Below the pieces are notes generated by a model, which worked only from the letters and a program-made list of their open reading frames with translations, searched no databases and was not told where the DNA came from. A stretch of 64,000 bases of DNA from Bactrocera neohumeralis (lineage: Eukaryota > Arthropoda > Insecta > Diptera > Tephritidae). The stretch covers positions 73,923,865 through 73,987,864 of the forward strand of contig NC_065921.1 of the NCBI RefSeq assembly GCF_024586455.1. The letters are read 5' to 3'. This document shows positions 23,250-34,059 of the stretch, piece after piece (within the stretch, counting starts at the first letter, position 1; the number at the start of each line of letters is the position of its first letter). Both the position numbers and the translations under genes were made by a program.

Positions 23250-23930
23250 GAATTTTGAGGTTATCTACTTTTTTAAAGAAAATACATAGACATTTCAAAT
23301 TTAATGGGGAATGTTTCGTTCCGAATGTGGCGATTTCACTTGTTTATATGCCCATTAAGCTAGAAATGAGTCTCATCGCTGGACAAAATTTGGCTCGAAA
23401 ACGGCGAATCTTTTTTTCAAAAGTTTCTAGAGCGAAGCGATGTCACTTGGGAAGGTGAAGCGGCTTCAGTTCTTGCACAAGCTGTATTTGGTACGGTTTC
23501 AATTTAAGATCTCGACGTAAAATGCGCCAAGTCGTTCCGTACATCAGTCCGAGTTGCTACGAACGGCGTCGGATCGACTCGCCACGTCTTCGTCGTGTGC
23601 ACTCTCAGCTACGGCTGCTATATTTTCTTCACTGCCTGCTAGACGTAGTCGATTCGGTGAAATATTATCCAATAAGGTATGCTGGGTGTCAATAGTCCCA
23701 TTATGTTGACCATAAGTTGAGCGAAGCGCGCGAAACACATTCTTTGCAGAGCTTCATTTTTCGTAATAAAGTTGAACGATTTGTAAACTTTGCTCAGGCG
23801 TAAGTCTCTCCATGGTAAATGCCAAACAATACTGAAGAAAACTAATATGACAACTTGACACGACTCACACGGGATCTGTCAAAAAAAGCCAATTGAAAAA
23901 AGTACCTCTACTTGGATAATCCTTTACATA
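23250..23930 (-). mobile_element. Internally deleted mariner (GGGTGATCC family), reverse
   Basis: The left side starts inside the 3' terminal region (TTTTGAGGTTATCTACTTTT); the outer GGGTGATCC is absent. It passes abruptly to FSDEAHF-like sequence (complement near 23340-23380), then toward the N-terminal coding region with a complement of the Q-L-G HTH block and the start ATG near 23810. Minus frame 23544-23738 reads RALRSTYGQHNGTIDTQH. The right end (GTACCTCTACTTGGAT at about 23910) resembles the left end at 34948. The catalytic domain is mostly deleted. Confidence 0.7.
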
Positions 23931-24715
23931 AGGTATCCGATGTTCCCTTATAGACATGCCAAATATTCTACACACTAAATATAATTTTATGAAACACATC
24001 GTTTCTCACAGCAAAATGGAAGCCTACTATATAATCACATATGCTTTGTAAGCCTCAATGAATACAAAGAATTTTCCACAGAAATTCAGAGTTCATTCAA
24101 CTGACATAAGGAATAAATGTTATGTTTCATTCATCTGAACACAATTTAGTTTTAAATGTACATACGTACAAAGAAATACATACATATTATGTATACTCAT
24201 GCGGATGTTTTATGTAAATGAGTGATTAATGGAAAGGAAAGTGCTTATCAATTAGCAAGAAGTATAGCCTTCTATACAATGTATATGCAAGCTTCGTCGA
24301 TTGAATTTGAAACACTTGCACATTTTAATGTACGCGTTAATATTTAATACTTTTTTACTGTCTAATTACTTTTACTCTCCAATTTGGAAGCCTTCTTTGG
24401 AGAGCGAAAGAGAGAGAGATGATTTTTGCGAACTTTAAGAGCGAATTGATATCTAAAGTGAATACTTCATCTATTCTCATGAATTGCAAAGCTCGTAAGG
24501 CTCGTCAGAAGCATGGGAGGAGTCGCTACACTTTATGCATGTATCGTCGTTATTTATGATCATCCGGCTCATTAGGCCAACAGCCGTCCTGCAGTCCTTT
24601 GGAGACTCTATAAATAAAAATCATGCTTGATCTTGGCGATCTTGCCTTAAGAACAAAAGCATTCCATCACATCATGATCCGCCTGTCCAATTTAGAAATT
24701 TCATGGTGTATCGTT
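23931..24715. other. Spacer without recognised gene
   Basis: AT-rich. A purine run (GAGAGCGAAAGAGAGAGAGA) lies at about 24399. No coding support. Confidence 0.5.
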
Positions 24716-24719
24716 TTTA

Positions 24720-25425
24720 GTGACTTATGTATTACTTGTACTAGTCCACAGGAAATAGTCGCACGGCGTCAAATCGCACGACCGAAGCGGCCAATTGACT
24801 AAGTTATTTTGTGAGATAATACGTTCAACAAACTTGGTTTTCAAAAAATCGATTGTGACATTCGCTTTGCTGGCTTGTGGCGTCGTCTTATTGGAACCAC
24901 ATATTGGCCAAGTCGATACCATCCATCCATCGGGCCAAAAACATTCTGTTATCATTGAGCGGTAGCGATTCCCATTCACTGTAATGTGCCGGTCTTGAGC
25001 ATCACTGACGTCGCCGGCCCATAAACCGCACCAAACCAAACCCAATTTTTCCAGAAATGAGCCTCATCGCTGAAGATGATTTTTCGATGAAAATCCGGAT
25101 AATTTTCAAGTTGTTGCTCAGCCCAATTCACGAACATATGACGATTCTGGTGGTCAAGCGGCTTCAATTCTTGCGTCAATTTGATCTTGGAGGGATGTAA
25201 GCTAAGATCTTTTCGCAAAATTCGCCACAACGACGTCACAGAGATGCCCAATGCTTGAGAACGACGTGTGAGCGACTGATTTGGGTCTTCGATTATGACG
25301 ACCATACATAGGACGTAGCGCTCTTAAAGGTGAGGCCACTGACTTCGAATTTCGGTAGTAAACTTTATTAATTTCGACACGTTGTTGGATCTTATATCTT
25401 TCCATGATGGCGTCGTTCACTGTCC
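24720..25425 (-). mobile_element. Decayed mariner/Tc1-like transposase, second GGGTGATCC-related subfamily
   Basis: Minus frames 25202-25420, 24976-25305 and 24725-25045 overlap to give MERYKIQQRVEINKVYY, PLRALRPMYGRHNR, the HTH stretch ALGISVTSLWRILRKDLSLH, KIKLTQELKPLDHQNRHMFV, DFHRKIIFSDEAHFWKNW (first catalytic D), then after a deletion HITVNGNRYRSMITECFWP, DFLKTKFVERIISQNN and WPLRSCDLTPCDYFLW (third catalytic region). Two frameshifts and an internal deletion; the C-terminus is missing after the last motif. Terminal repeats not seen. Confidence 0.8.
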
Positions 25426-25429
25426 CTAT

Positions 25430-27370
25430 TGGTCTACTTTTGTAGCTCTTTATTGTGAAACCCTATACATACACTATAACATAATATCCATGAAACCTCA
25501 TTTTAAAACCAAGCAAGGACCCAACCTTCAATAATTATTTTTTATAACAAATTTTGAAGAAACATATCAAAATATTTTACAATTTTCATATCACTATTTA
25601 TTGTAATAGGTTTAATTGAAGCTAAATGTGAGGTGGGCGGTCTAATCTTGTACAATTTCATTACATAAGATATATACGTCGAACTTTTTCAGTATTTCTC
25701 GTGTAATTTTTTAAGAGCATTGCACAATAATATTGAGTTCAATTCCATTCGTCATACGGAAAATTCTAGTGCATTAGTACAAGTATAACCTTTACCCTGT
25801 CGCATTTATTTCAGGAAATCATTATGTAAACAAAACTATCACACACTTTAAGATCATAATGCCAGTGTATAAGTATTCAAACACGAGTATTGTGAGTCAG
25901 TTTGTAATTAATTGTTTACCAGTTGGAAAATTTATGCCTGAATCTCGGAAAGGTTTTCCGAAATATCTGAAGTTTGCAATAAATCTCGACTTTTAAACCA
26001 AAACCAGTAACAACAGATGCAGACTCAGGCGACTGCTATGAGCAGTTTTTGAGATCACCTTTATTTTGGAGTGGAAAGATTACATTTATGCTAGTCATAC
26101 CTTTTGCATAAAATAATGTTATGGTATGGTATATACGTCAAAGAAATGCTGGCTGAAAATAAATCGTCGAAACTGATGAAAATCGTTCCATAAAAATTGT
26201 ATCGAAAAGTAGGCTATTTCAAGCCTATAGGCTGATAGTCCGTGCAGACTAAAGGCGAATTCCTTAATACCGTTTTCGAGTTCAAACAAGGGTACCTCAA
26301 TGTGAGCTTAAGCAGGACGAAAAGAAGTGGTTTAGCTCTTAATACGAATTAAACTTTTTTTCCAGCAGTTATAAATTCTGTATGCATTCTTTCTCCCATT
26401 GGGGTCTCTCGACTTCACCCGGTCGAAAAGATAACTTGGGCCTCATCCTTCATAGAACATTATTATGAAAGTCCAATGTTGAGAAGAGGGTGAGGCAGAT
26501 ATTGGTTGCCTTAGGTGTTCTTCGAGCGGCTCTCTTTGTACAACGCCAACGGTTTTTTATTTTTTTTTTTAAATAGAACTCGTGGTCATACCTTGCCGGT
26601 GCATTACGGCGAAAGTTGCTATCAGACTCCAGAAAATTGGATATTTTACATAAAATTCCGAAACCTTCTGTCACTTCAACTATATTTCTGATAACTTGCA
26701 CCTCTGCGCCGCGGAGACTACTCTTAGCGGCATCTTCTCCACGCATCTATCTCCGAGATACATATATGGGAATGGGACGAATTCGCTGGAGAAGAGGCGC
26801 AGTGTTGGTGAGAAAGTTTTCTGGTCGGAAGCTCTCAATCAGATCACCGAAGTGTCTTTTAAGCAAAAGTGGCATTCATGAAAGTAGCAGCAGATGTACT
26901 TCTTCGAAGTAAGGCTTCTTTTAGGGATATATGTATGTATGCAGTCACTCCTTTAGCGGAGCTGCTGCACAGACCTTGAGCTGGCTGACAGTGAGCTGAA
27001 AACTAGTAAAGGACTGCACGAACTCATTAACAATTCAAGCTACTTCCATTTTAACTTGTTTGGGTGCCTGACCACAACGGATAAAGCCGATGAGATTGTA
27101 CGAACCTTACCTCAATTTCTTTAGTATGGACGCTGCGCGAGTTCAGCAAGTGTTGCTCAGATATCAGCACAAAGCCTTCTGGCCCAGAGTGAAACATAAA
27201 GAGTCCATTGATCTGTTAGCTGGTACAAGTTATTCGGTATAATTATACGATACATATCAATTTGTTACGGTCTTTTTGATCTATAACAAACAGTTCCAGA
27301 TATTATAATGGACAGGCATCTCTAGCTGTCCAAGTGGAACTATTTATGGCCTCATGAGAAGTCAGCTTTC
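25430..27370. other. Spacer without recognised gene
   Basis: Overlapping frames of about 98 codons at 26450-26746 (minus) and 26616-26912 (plus) show no recognisable motif. The stretch 26930-27230 looks slightly less AT-rich but gives only broken frames. Possibly old transposon debris. Confidence 0.4.
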
Positions 27371-27375
27371 GGCAA

Positions 27376-28302
27376 CAAGGTAGGTTCCAAAGTAAACAGG
27401 ACTTTTTAAATCTAGCGCCCACTAGTGGCGCCATCTATAGGTCGACCGGTGCGTTAGAATCTGATATCTTTATCGATTGTCCAGTGTTCCATTTCATAGA
27501 TTTGAAGTGAAGTTATTGCGTTTTAAATGTCAGTATGTTTGTGTTATCGGTGCGAAAATGAGCTTCGAATAAAGAGCCAACATTAAATTTTGTTTTAAAA
27601 TTGGTAAAACTTTTACCGAAACATTTCAATTGATGAAACAAGTTTATGACGATGATTGCCTATCCCGTAGCAGAGTGCACGAAGGGTTTCAACGTTTTCA
27701 AAGTGGTCGTGAGGACATAAATGACGATCAACATGTGGGCCAATCAAAATCCGTCATCACCGGAAATTCCATCGAAACTGTGTGTGAATTCATCAAAAGT
27801 CAGCCGAAATCATCATTGAAATTCATGGAAATGAAATTGAACATCTCCAAAACATCGATTAATCGCATTTTGACCGAACATTTGGGCTTACGAAAGGTGT
27901 GTGCACGGTTTGTTCGCCACAAATTGACTGACGACCAAAAATTGCTCAGAATCCAACATTCGAAGGACGATTATTTGACCAAAAATCACATTTTAACCAT
28001 TAACCACTCACCGTATTCAGCTGATATGGCACCGTGCGACTTCCTGCTTTTCGGAAAAATGCATTTGCCCATGAAAGGAAAGCGTTATGCAGACATAGAG
28101 GCCATTCAAAAGGCTTGCACCGGCATACTGGCGGCTATACCGGCCAACGAGCTAAAACACTTGTTCGACATGCTTTTGGACCGTGCAAAAAACTGTATTG
28201 AAGCAGAAGGAGACTATTTTGAATAAAGTAAATTGATTTTGCCGAAAAAAACCATTTGTTCTGTTTTTTTTTTAAGTCCTGTTTACTTTGGAACGCACCT
28301 TG
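27376..28302 (+). mobile_element. Mariner with in-frame catalytic-core deletion and open 198-codon ORF
   Basis: The ends AAGGTAGGTTCCAAAGTAAA (left) and the complement of CAAGGTGCGTTCCAAAGTAA (right, ending 28302, then TA) define it. Frame 27630-28226 (198 codons) keeps the DNA-binding half: DCLSRSRVHEGFQRF, SGREDINDDQHVGQSKSV and KTSINRILTEHLGLRKVCAR. After RIQHSKD it jumps to DYLTKNHILTINHSPYSADM, APCDFLLFGKM and the family C-terminus CIEAEGDYFE. Roughly 120-130 residues with the first two catalytic aspartates are gone, but the frame is kept. A stop lies near the family's usual start (about 27570), so initiation would be at 27630. Confidence 0.85.
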
Positions 28303-29449
28303 TATAATTCTAATAAACCATACGGATTTTTCAGCATTCTCTTGTATTGTGACATTGGAGAGAACTCTAAACTCTGTATTTGCTAACCAGACCCTAAGGC
28401 ATCGTAATGGCCCTCAGCTCCATTGTTGTAGCAAGCGGATCCTGACAGATCTCTCTATATTAACGACAGTTTTGCTGGTCAATCACATAGTTTAATAATT
28501 TCCGATAGGGTATAAAGCATCAATGTTTTTTTCAAGCATTTTCTATTAAACGCTTAGTGATTAATCATAAGCAAATAATCAATTAGTGTAAACAGCAATG
28601 TAAACAAGAAGCAATCTAGATGCGCCAATGTATATAAACAGATTTGCATTATCAGCTAAAAGTCAGCTAATTAATGTCGTAAAGTAGAATGAGAGGAAAA
28701 TTCCCTGTGATAGCAGAGCGTTGCGTTGAGCTCGATTAGCTGCCAAGTAAAACACTTTTTATGCAAAATAGAAACAAAATTGAAAGAGTTGCATATCAAT
28801 TCAAAACAAAATATATGTATACATATATGTAAATTTGTTTTAAAATTTTTATTTATAAGCACACGAATTACAAAAATAACAATAGCTGCCAGATAAACCC
28901 CTCAATGCACACGAGAGTTTATCAACAAACGAAACACAATCTATGCTGCGTATCTCGGCTGCTTATCAGCCGTAAACGAAACTTGCGCGCCGAACTCTGG
29001 AATCGTTGCTTATCTCACGGCATTGCCGATTTTTCGCAGCATCAGCAGCTGAGCTAGCGGTCAAGGGCTATCAAGCGCAAACATTTGCTAAACATTGTGA
29101 ATGCAAGTGAGCTGTAACGACAATAATAACAATACAAATAACAATAACAATAGCAAGTTGGGAACGCTGTCATCCACGTTTGTGTTATCACTACGCGGTG
29201 ACCTTAGATTATGCTGGTACTTTCGATGTTCGAGAGCCGGCTGCTGGTCAATCGCTTTCATTTGGCATTGTAGTAGCGACCGCGGCGTTGAGAGTTACGG
29301 CTAGAATGCCTTGACGGACTAGTCAAGACTGGTTTCGAGCAACTCGTGAATAACAAATGCAACTAAAATCGGAGTTACGTGGAAAAAAGTGTGAAACTAG
29401 TGTTTTTGTTAGAGTCCCGCCATAACTGAAATATACAGTAAGTGCGACG
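28303..29449. other. Upstream region and probable 5' leader of the zinc-finger gene
   Basis: 28303-28950 is spacer. From about 28960 composition becomes less AT-rich. 29300-29449 precedes the zinc-finger ATG and probably holds its 5' untranslated leader. An asparagine-rich frame at 29101-29304 runs through an AAC/AAT repeat and is not convincing as a protein. Confidence 0.4.
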
Positions 29450-30807
29450 ATGAGTTTTCAAATTTGCCGTTGTTGTTTGCGCGAGAATCCTGCCGCTACA
29501 TATGGCATTTTCGATAAAATTAGCTTCAGTGATTGTGTTAGTAACGGTAATTACAGCGTTGACGGTAGCGTAAGTTTGCGTGCCGCCTTACTGAGCTGTG
29601 CGCCGAATCTGCATGTCGAGCACGATGACGGACTGCCGGACGTCATATGTGACCACTGTTTTGTACGTTTACGCGACGCAATGGAGTTCCGACGGCGTTG
29701 TGAGGATAGCGAACGTGAACTGCAGCGCCGTTATGCGGATACGGAACGCGCCATAGAAGAGGCGCTACAAATCATCAACATGATGGATACTAAGGGTCAA
29801 CAAGGCATCGCAGATTTGGGTTGTGTGACTGGTCTGCATTTAACTGGCGACTTGGGTAAGCCAAATTTGAAAATTAAAATGAAATGAACATACGTAAGCC
29901 TGATAGAAAGTGAAATACCACTCGTTTTTTAGGTCCAAATGAGCTCGCCATGTTGGATGATCTCTTGCAATTGGAAGAGCACAACATCGGACCGCTGCCA
30001 GTGAGTGCACAGCATATAACAGCGGTAGAACAGCCGCCGCCTCTAACGGGACTCATGCATAGAGCAGTGAAGGATATGCGTTTACTCAACGATACGACAA
30101 CAATGGATCTTAAAATACAAATGCCTGTAAGCAACGTTGAGCCGGATATAAATGACGAAGCACCAGCAAGTCCGCAACATACCGACAGCTCAGCCTCACA
30201 TACGGACAGCTCACAGGAGTGTACGCCGAAGTCGTTGCATCCCTGTTCCGAGTGCGAAAAGAAATTCACACGCAAATTCCAGCTAAAACTACACATGATC
30301 TCCGTGCACAAGTTGGGCGATGGACTGCAGTACGTATGCAAAGAATGCTGCAAAACCTTCGCTTCACGTCACAGCCTTAGCTATCATCAACGTTCGGTAC
30401 ATTCGGACGAGCGGCCATTTGCATGCACGCACTGCGATCGTCGCTTCGTTTTGCGCACACAACTCTCATCACATCTACGCATACACACTGGTGAAGCCAA
30501 GCCGCGCATCTTCGAGTGTCCGGTGTGTGACAAACGTTGGCCCACCAAATCGGTCTTGCGCACGCACATGCGCTCCCATGTCGTAACGCAAGAGCGTCCC
30601 TTTAAGTGTGGTCAATGCGAGAAGGCGTTCTTTACGCGCGGTCATCTGACCTCTCACCTGCTGGTACATAGCGGTGAAAAGCCATTTTCGTGTCCCACTT
30701 GCGGCAAGTCCTATCAGTGTGTGGGGAATTTGAATAATCATATGGCGCGGCAGCATGACTTCGAACGCAGCTTGGCACGGAGTCGCAGTACGACTGTCGA
30801 GATCTAG
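29450..30807 (+). CDS. ZAD domain C2H2 zinc-finger transcription factor, two exons
   Basis: Two coding exons, 29450-29855 and 29933-30807, join across a 77-bp intron (GTAAGC...TTTTTTAG) to give 426 residues. The N-terminus is a ZAD (zinc-finger-associated domain): CRCC at residues 6-9 and CDHC at 67-70 are the two zinc-binding cysteine pairs, a fold that dimerises insect zinc-finger proteins. An acidic/Ser-Thr linker follows, then six C2H2 fingers from about residue 240 to 410, several with TGE(K)P-type or related linkers; finger 4 has a Trp (CDKRW) in place of the usual aromatic Phe or Tyr. The product should be a nuclear sequence-specific DNA-binding protein. The start is the first in-frame ATG before the CRCC motif. 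I cannot name a one-to-one fly orthologue. Antisense frames within 29874-30756 are shadows. Confidence 0.92.
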
Positions 30808-31070
30808 GAAATATATGTTAACATTTCATTATACTCATATAGGCATTATTATTGATATTACCATACTTCTAATTAATCGGTTTTTGTACTTACCAGATTT
30901 TATATACTGTCTGAGAATTGTTTGTTTTGAAGTATTAAATGCAGTGTTTTTTATTCCCAATTTCCTGGTATTTATTAATATAGTTTGTGGACGTGTATAA
31001 GATAGACTTGGCAGGTTGAACCCGAAAGAATTTTTCAACAGTCAGTAACATAACATACGATACTTATATA

Positions 31071-32013
31071 CAGGGTTTGTCCGGAATGTAATAGGACCGA
31101 TTGTCTTCCGTCGCAACTGTACTTCGAAGCGTGCGCGCACCGACTAGATTCGGTAAAGGGCGTTCCTAGCTAGCGAACGAGCGGCTAGTCAGTTGTCTCC
31201 GAGCACCTGGAGAGTCAGGAGAAACATTTTCGCGCGACGTGTTTCTGTGAGTGTTGCAAGCTGGCAATGCAGAGCAGAGCAGAGATATGCGATTAAATTC
31301 TGTGTGAAACTCGCTAAATCAGGGACAGAGACGTTTGACATGATCAAGCATGCTTACCCAGATGTTGCTTTAGCAAGAAGTGGTCTTTTTCGGTGGCACC
31401 AGGCTTTTTTGGAGGGCCGGGAAGAGGTCGCTGATGAAGACCGGAAGAATGAGCAAATCCACAGTGAAAACAATGCTCATTGTCTATTTTGACATCAAAG
31501 GCTTCCTTGGCGTTGACGGTTTGATCAGGAGGAAAAAAATCCATAGTGGACAATTTTTTTCCTCCTTATCAAACCTTCAACGCCAAGTTTTACGCGGAAG
31601 TCCTCAAGAGACTCAAACGAAGGGTCAATCGGGTGCGACAAGACATCGCAGCCGATTGGAAGTAGCGCCACGACAACGCCCCGGCTCACATAGCCCTTCT
31701 TGAACTGCTACCTAACCAAGGCCGCCATCCCAACACTTTCGCAGCCGCCCTACAGCCCAGATGCGGCCCCCGGACTTTTTTGTTTCCTTGCCTGAAAATG
31801 CCGATGAAAGGGGATCTAAGCAGCACGCACCTCGGCTCTCAAAGCTATTCCGGAGAATGTCTTCCGAGACACCTTCAATGCTTGAAAATCCCGCTGACAG
31901 CACTGCATCGACGCAGAAAGAGCCTATTTTGAAAGTTTTTAAAGAATTGCAACGATTGGTTCAATAAATTTTTTTAAATAGGCTCAGTCCTATTACCTTC
32001 CGGACAAACTCTG
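31071..32013 (+). mobile_element. Internally deleted mariner (CAGGGTTTGTCCGGAA family) with hairpin
   Basis: Terminal repeats CAGGGTTTGTCCGGAATGTA and the complement of CAGAGTTTGTCCGGAAGGTA; TA on both sides (31069-31070 and 32014-32015). Coding remains: EQRYAIKFCVKLAKSGTETF, DMIKHAYPDVALARSGLFRW, then directly RKNEQIHSENNAHCL, later VNRVRQDIA-, PPYSPDAAPG- and LKAIPENVFRDTFNA-like pieces in changing frames. The junction between the first helix-turn-helix and the RMSKS block equals that in the copy at 20184. A 35-bp inverted pair at 31506-31587 is unique to this copy. Confidence 0.88.
31506..31587. repeat. 35-bp-arm hairpin inside mariner
   Basis: Left arm 31506-31540 begins CTTGGCGTTGACGG; right arm 31553-31587 ends CAACGCCAAG. 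The arms pair with only two mismatches in 35, around a 12-base loop (CCATAGTGGACA). The right arm is the normal transposase sequence (before TTTTACGCGGAAG); the left arm is its inverted copy and replaces part of the coding region. Confidence 0.85.
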
Positions 32014-32015
32014 TA

Positions 32016-33059
32016 ATAGCATCTTATCAAATTATTTTTCAAAATTGGTACAAAATTTTTTTATGTTCGTCTGACATTTTATCTCCACAAGTTGGATAAA
32101 TGCCAAATTTCTTTAAGATGCGAACAGTTTGTCCGGCAAATTATGCCATGAAAAAAGCTGAACAACGGGTTTGCTGAAATTTTATGTTCCCCGTGGAAGC
32201 TTAGCTAAGGAATTCTTGAAAATGTTGCAGAAGTGTTTTGTGGAGTCTACTTTATAACGAACATTGGCTACGGTAGGCCAATGAGCCACGCATAGACCAG
32301 TTTTGGTCTTTTGCGATAACAGATGAAGTTCAGTTACTCGTTCAGAAGGAGTCCATGAGGAGTAGTCATCCTTTGGATGCCTGCGATTGACGCGAATTTA
32401 ACAGAATATATGGCCTCACTGTCGATACCTCTTCCAGTGTACCATACCGTAGAGACCCCAGATGCTTACAGCGTAGACTTGCCTATGTTGTGTTGGTACC
32501 AGAAAATTAGCAAAGATTCTCAATATCGCTTATGGATCGACTCAACTCATTTTGTTTAATGTTTTAGAGACGAAGCGGGTCAACGCTAGACTCGTACCAA
32601 AAGAACTGATTTTTTTTCCAAAACGACTGCAAAGAGAGGTCGCAAAAAAAACCATATTGATAACATAGCTGAGTACCCTATATTTAGTAGAAACGAAGGG
32701 CTAGAAATATAGTATAAAAGACACTGATGAGCATTCCAACCGAGGCTAATAACTAGTGTATTGGCTGTGGAACTTACTTTCAAGGCGATAATCAAACTTG
32801 TAATAAAATACCGGAAAAAGTAGTTTGAATGTCAGTCCAGATGAAATTTAATCAGATATTATACGTAATGTATTCGTGAATCTTGGTCTTACAACGAACT
32901 CGTAATAACATAACTGTGTATGAATCCGAGCGAATGCGATCTCTTACGAAGTAACGTATTATAAAATCGGGGATAACTCCTTTCACTCCCGATATAAATT
33001 ACAAAAATCGCAATAAACCAGTAAAGGAATACTCCAGAGGCATTAAATTTTATACCCGA
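32016..33059. other. Spacer without recognised gene
   Basis: Short frames on both strands only. No motif, terminal repeat or splice series recognised. Confidence 0.5.
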
Positions 33060-33810
33060 CCGTCAAGATATGAGATCTGCTTCTACTTTATTGGCGTAGA
33101 CACCACATACGCGGTTATAACCGAGTTTACGAGAGATTTTTCATAAATTCGGACGACATGATCTAGCCAGCGTCTCTTAATTCGCTGAACTATGTCAATA
33201 TCGTCGTATATCTTGTACAGCCATCGTTCCATCGACAGCGGTATACGCCGTTGCCAATGCGCAAAGGACCATAAATCTTCCGAAAAACTTTTTCTCGAAA
33301 ATTCGTAACGCCGACTTATCAGATGTTGTCATCGTCCATGCCTTTGCACCATATGTATAGCAGGACGCGAATGATGAGTGACTTGTAGAATTTGGTCTTT
33401 GTACGTCGGCGATGTCATCGGAGTACGCCAACAGTTATTTACTCTTGTAGAAGATTGTACTTTCTCTATTCAGCTCTGCAACACGAATTATTTACTCCAG
33501 CAGTAGTGGAAAAAGTCGCATAATAGGAAGTCGCCTTGTCTGAAACGTCGTTTCGTATTGGTGAGCATTAATCTTTCTCACAATACCCTCGATAGAACCT
33601 TTTATGCGATGTTGAGGAAGCTTATCCTGTGGTAGTTGGCGCAGATTGTGGGCTCTACATTTTTGTCGATTTGGCAGAGCACATTTACATTCGAATCGTC
33701 AGGCATGCTTTCGTCCGACCATATTCTACAAAGAAGCTGATGCATGCTTCTTATTACTTTTTTGAATAGCTTGGCCGGTAAGCCATGGGCCACCACGGCG
33801 GGCGAAACTT
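33060..33810 (-). mobile_element. RTE-like retrotransposon fragment with internal deletion
   Basis: The minus frame 33602-33796 contains GLPAKLFKKVIRSMHQLLCR and CQIDKNVEPTICANYHRISF, the upstream reverse-transcriptase region. Frame 33195-33431 contains YGAKAWTMTTSDKSALRIFE and KKFFGRFMVLCALATAYTAV, the region after the catalytic core. The polymerase active site between them is largely missing. The element's 3' end with TTTATTGGCGTAGACACC lies at about 33087. Confidence 0.75.
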
Positions 33811-34059
33811 ACCCTAGACCCCATATAATTTACAAACCTTATGCTTCTGAAAGTACTTCTTTACACACGAACTTAGTAGCTCTTTCTTACTTGTTTTAAT
33901 ATAAAGTTCCGTCAGTACCTGAAAATGTGCCCCTGTTTTAATCCTTGAAAATTGCGATAGTATTTAATGTGCGGTTACAACCCTATACGGTGCTACATTA
34001 CTTGTACTTAAATAAAATATAAATTGGGTAACTTAATCAAGTACTTTATTATGGCGATT

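Noticed and set aside
26450..26912. Two overlapping opposite frames of about 98 codons
   Set aside because: Neither has a recognisable motif, and overlapping opposite frames suggest chance in a less AT-rich stretch.
29101..29304. Asn-rich 67-codon frame upstream of the zinc-finger gene
   Set aside because: It is carried by an AAC/AAT simple repeat and shows no domain; more likely part of the 5' region.
30475..30756. Antisense frame across the zinc fingers
   Set aside because: Shadow of the repetitive C2H2 coding strand; no independent support.
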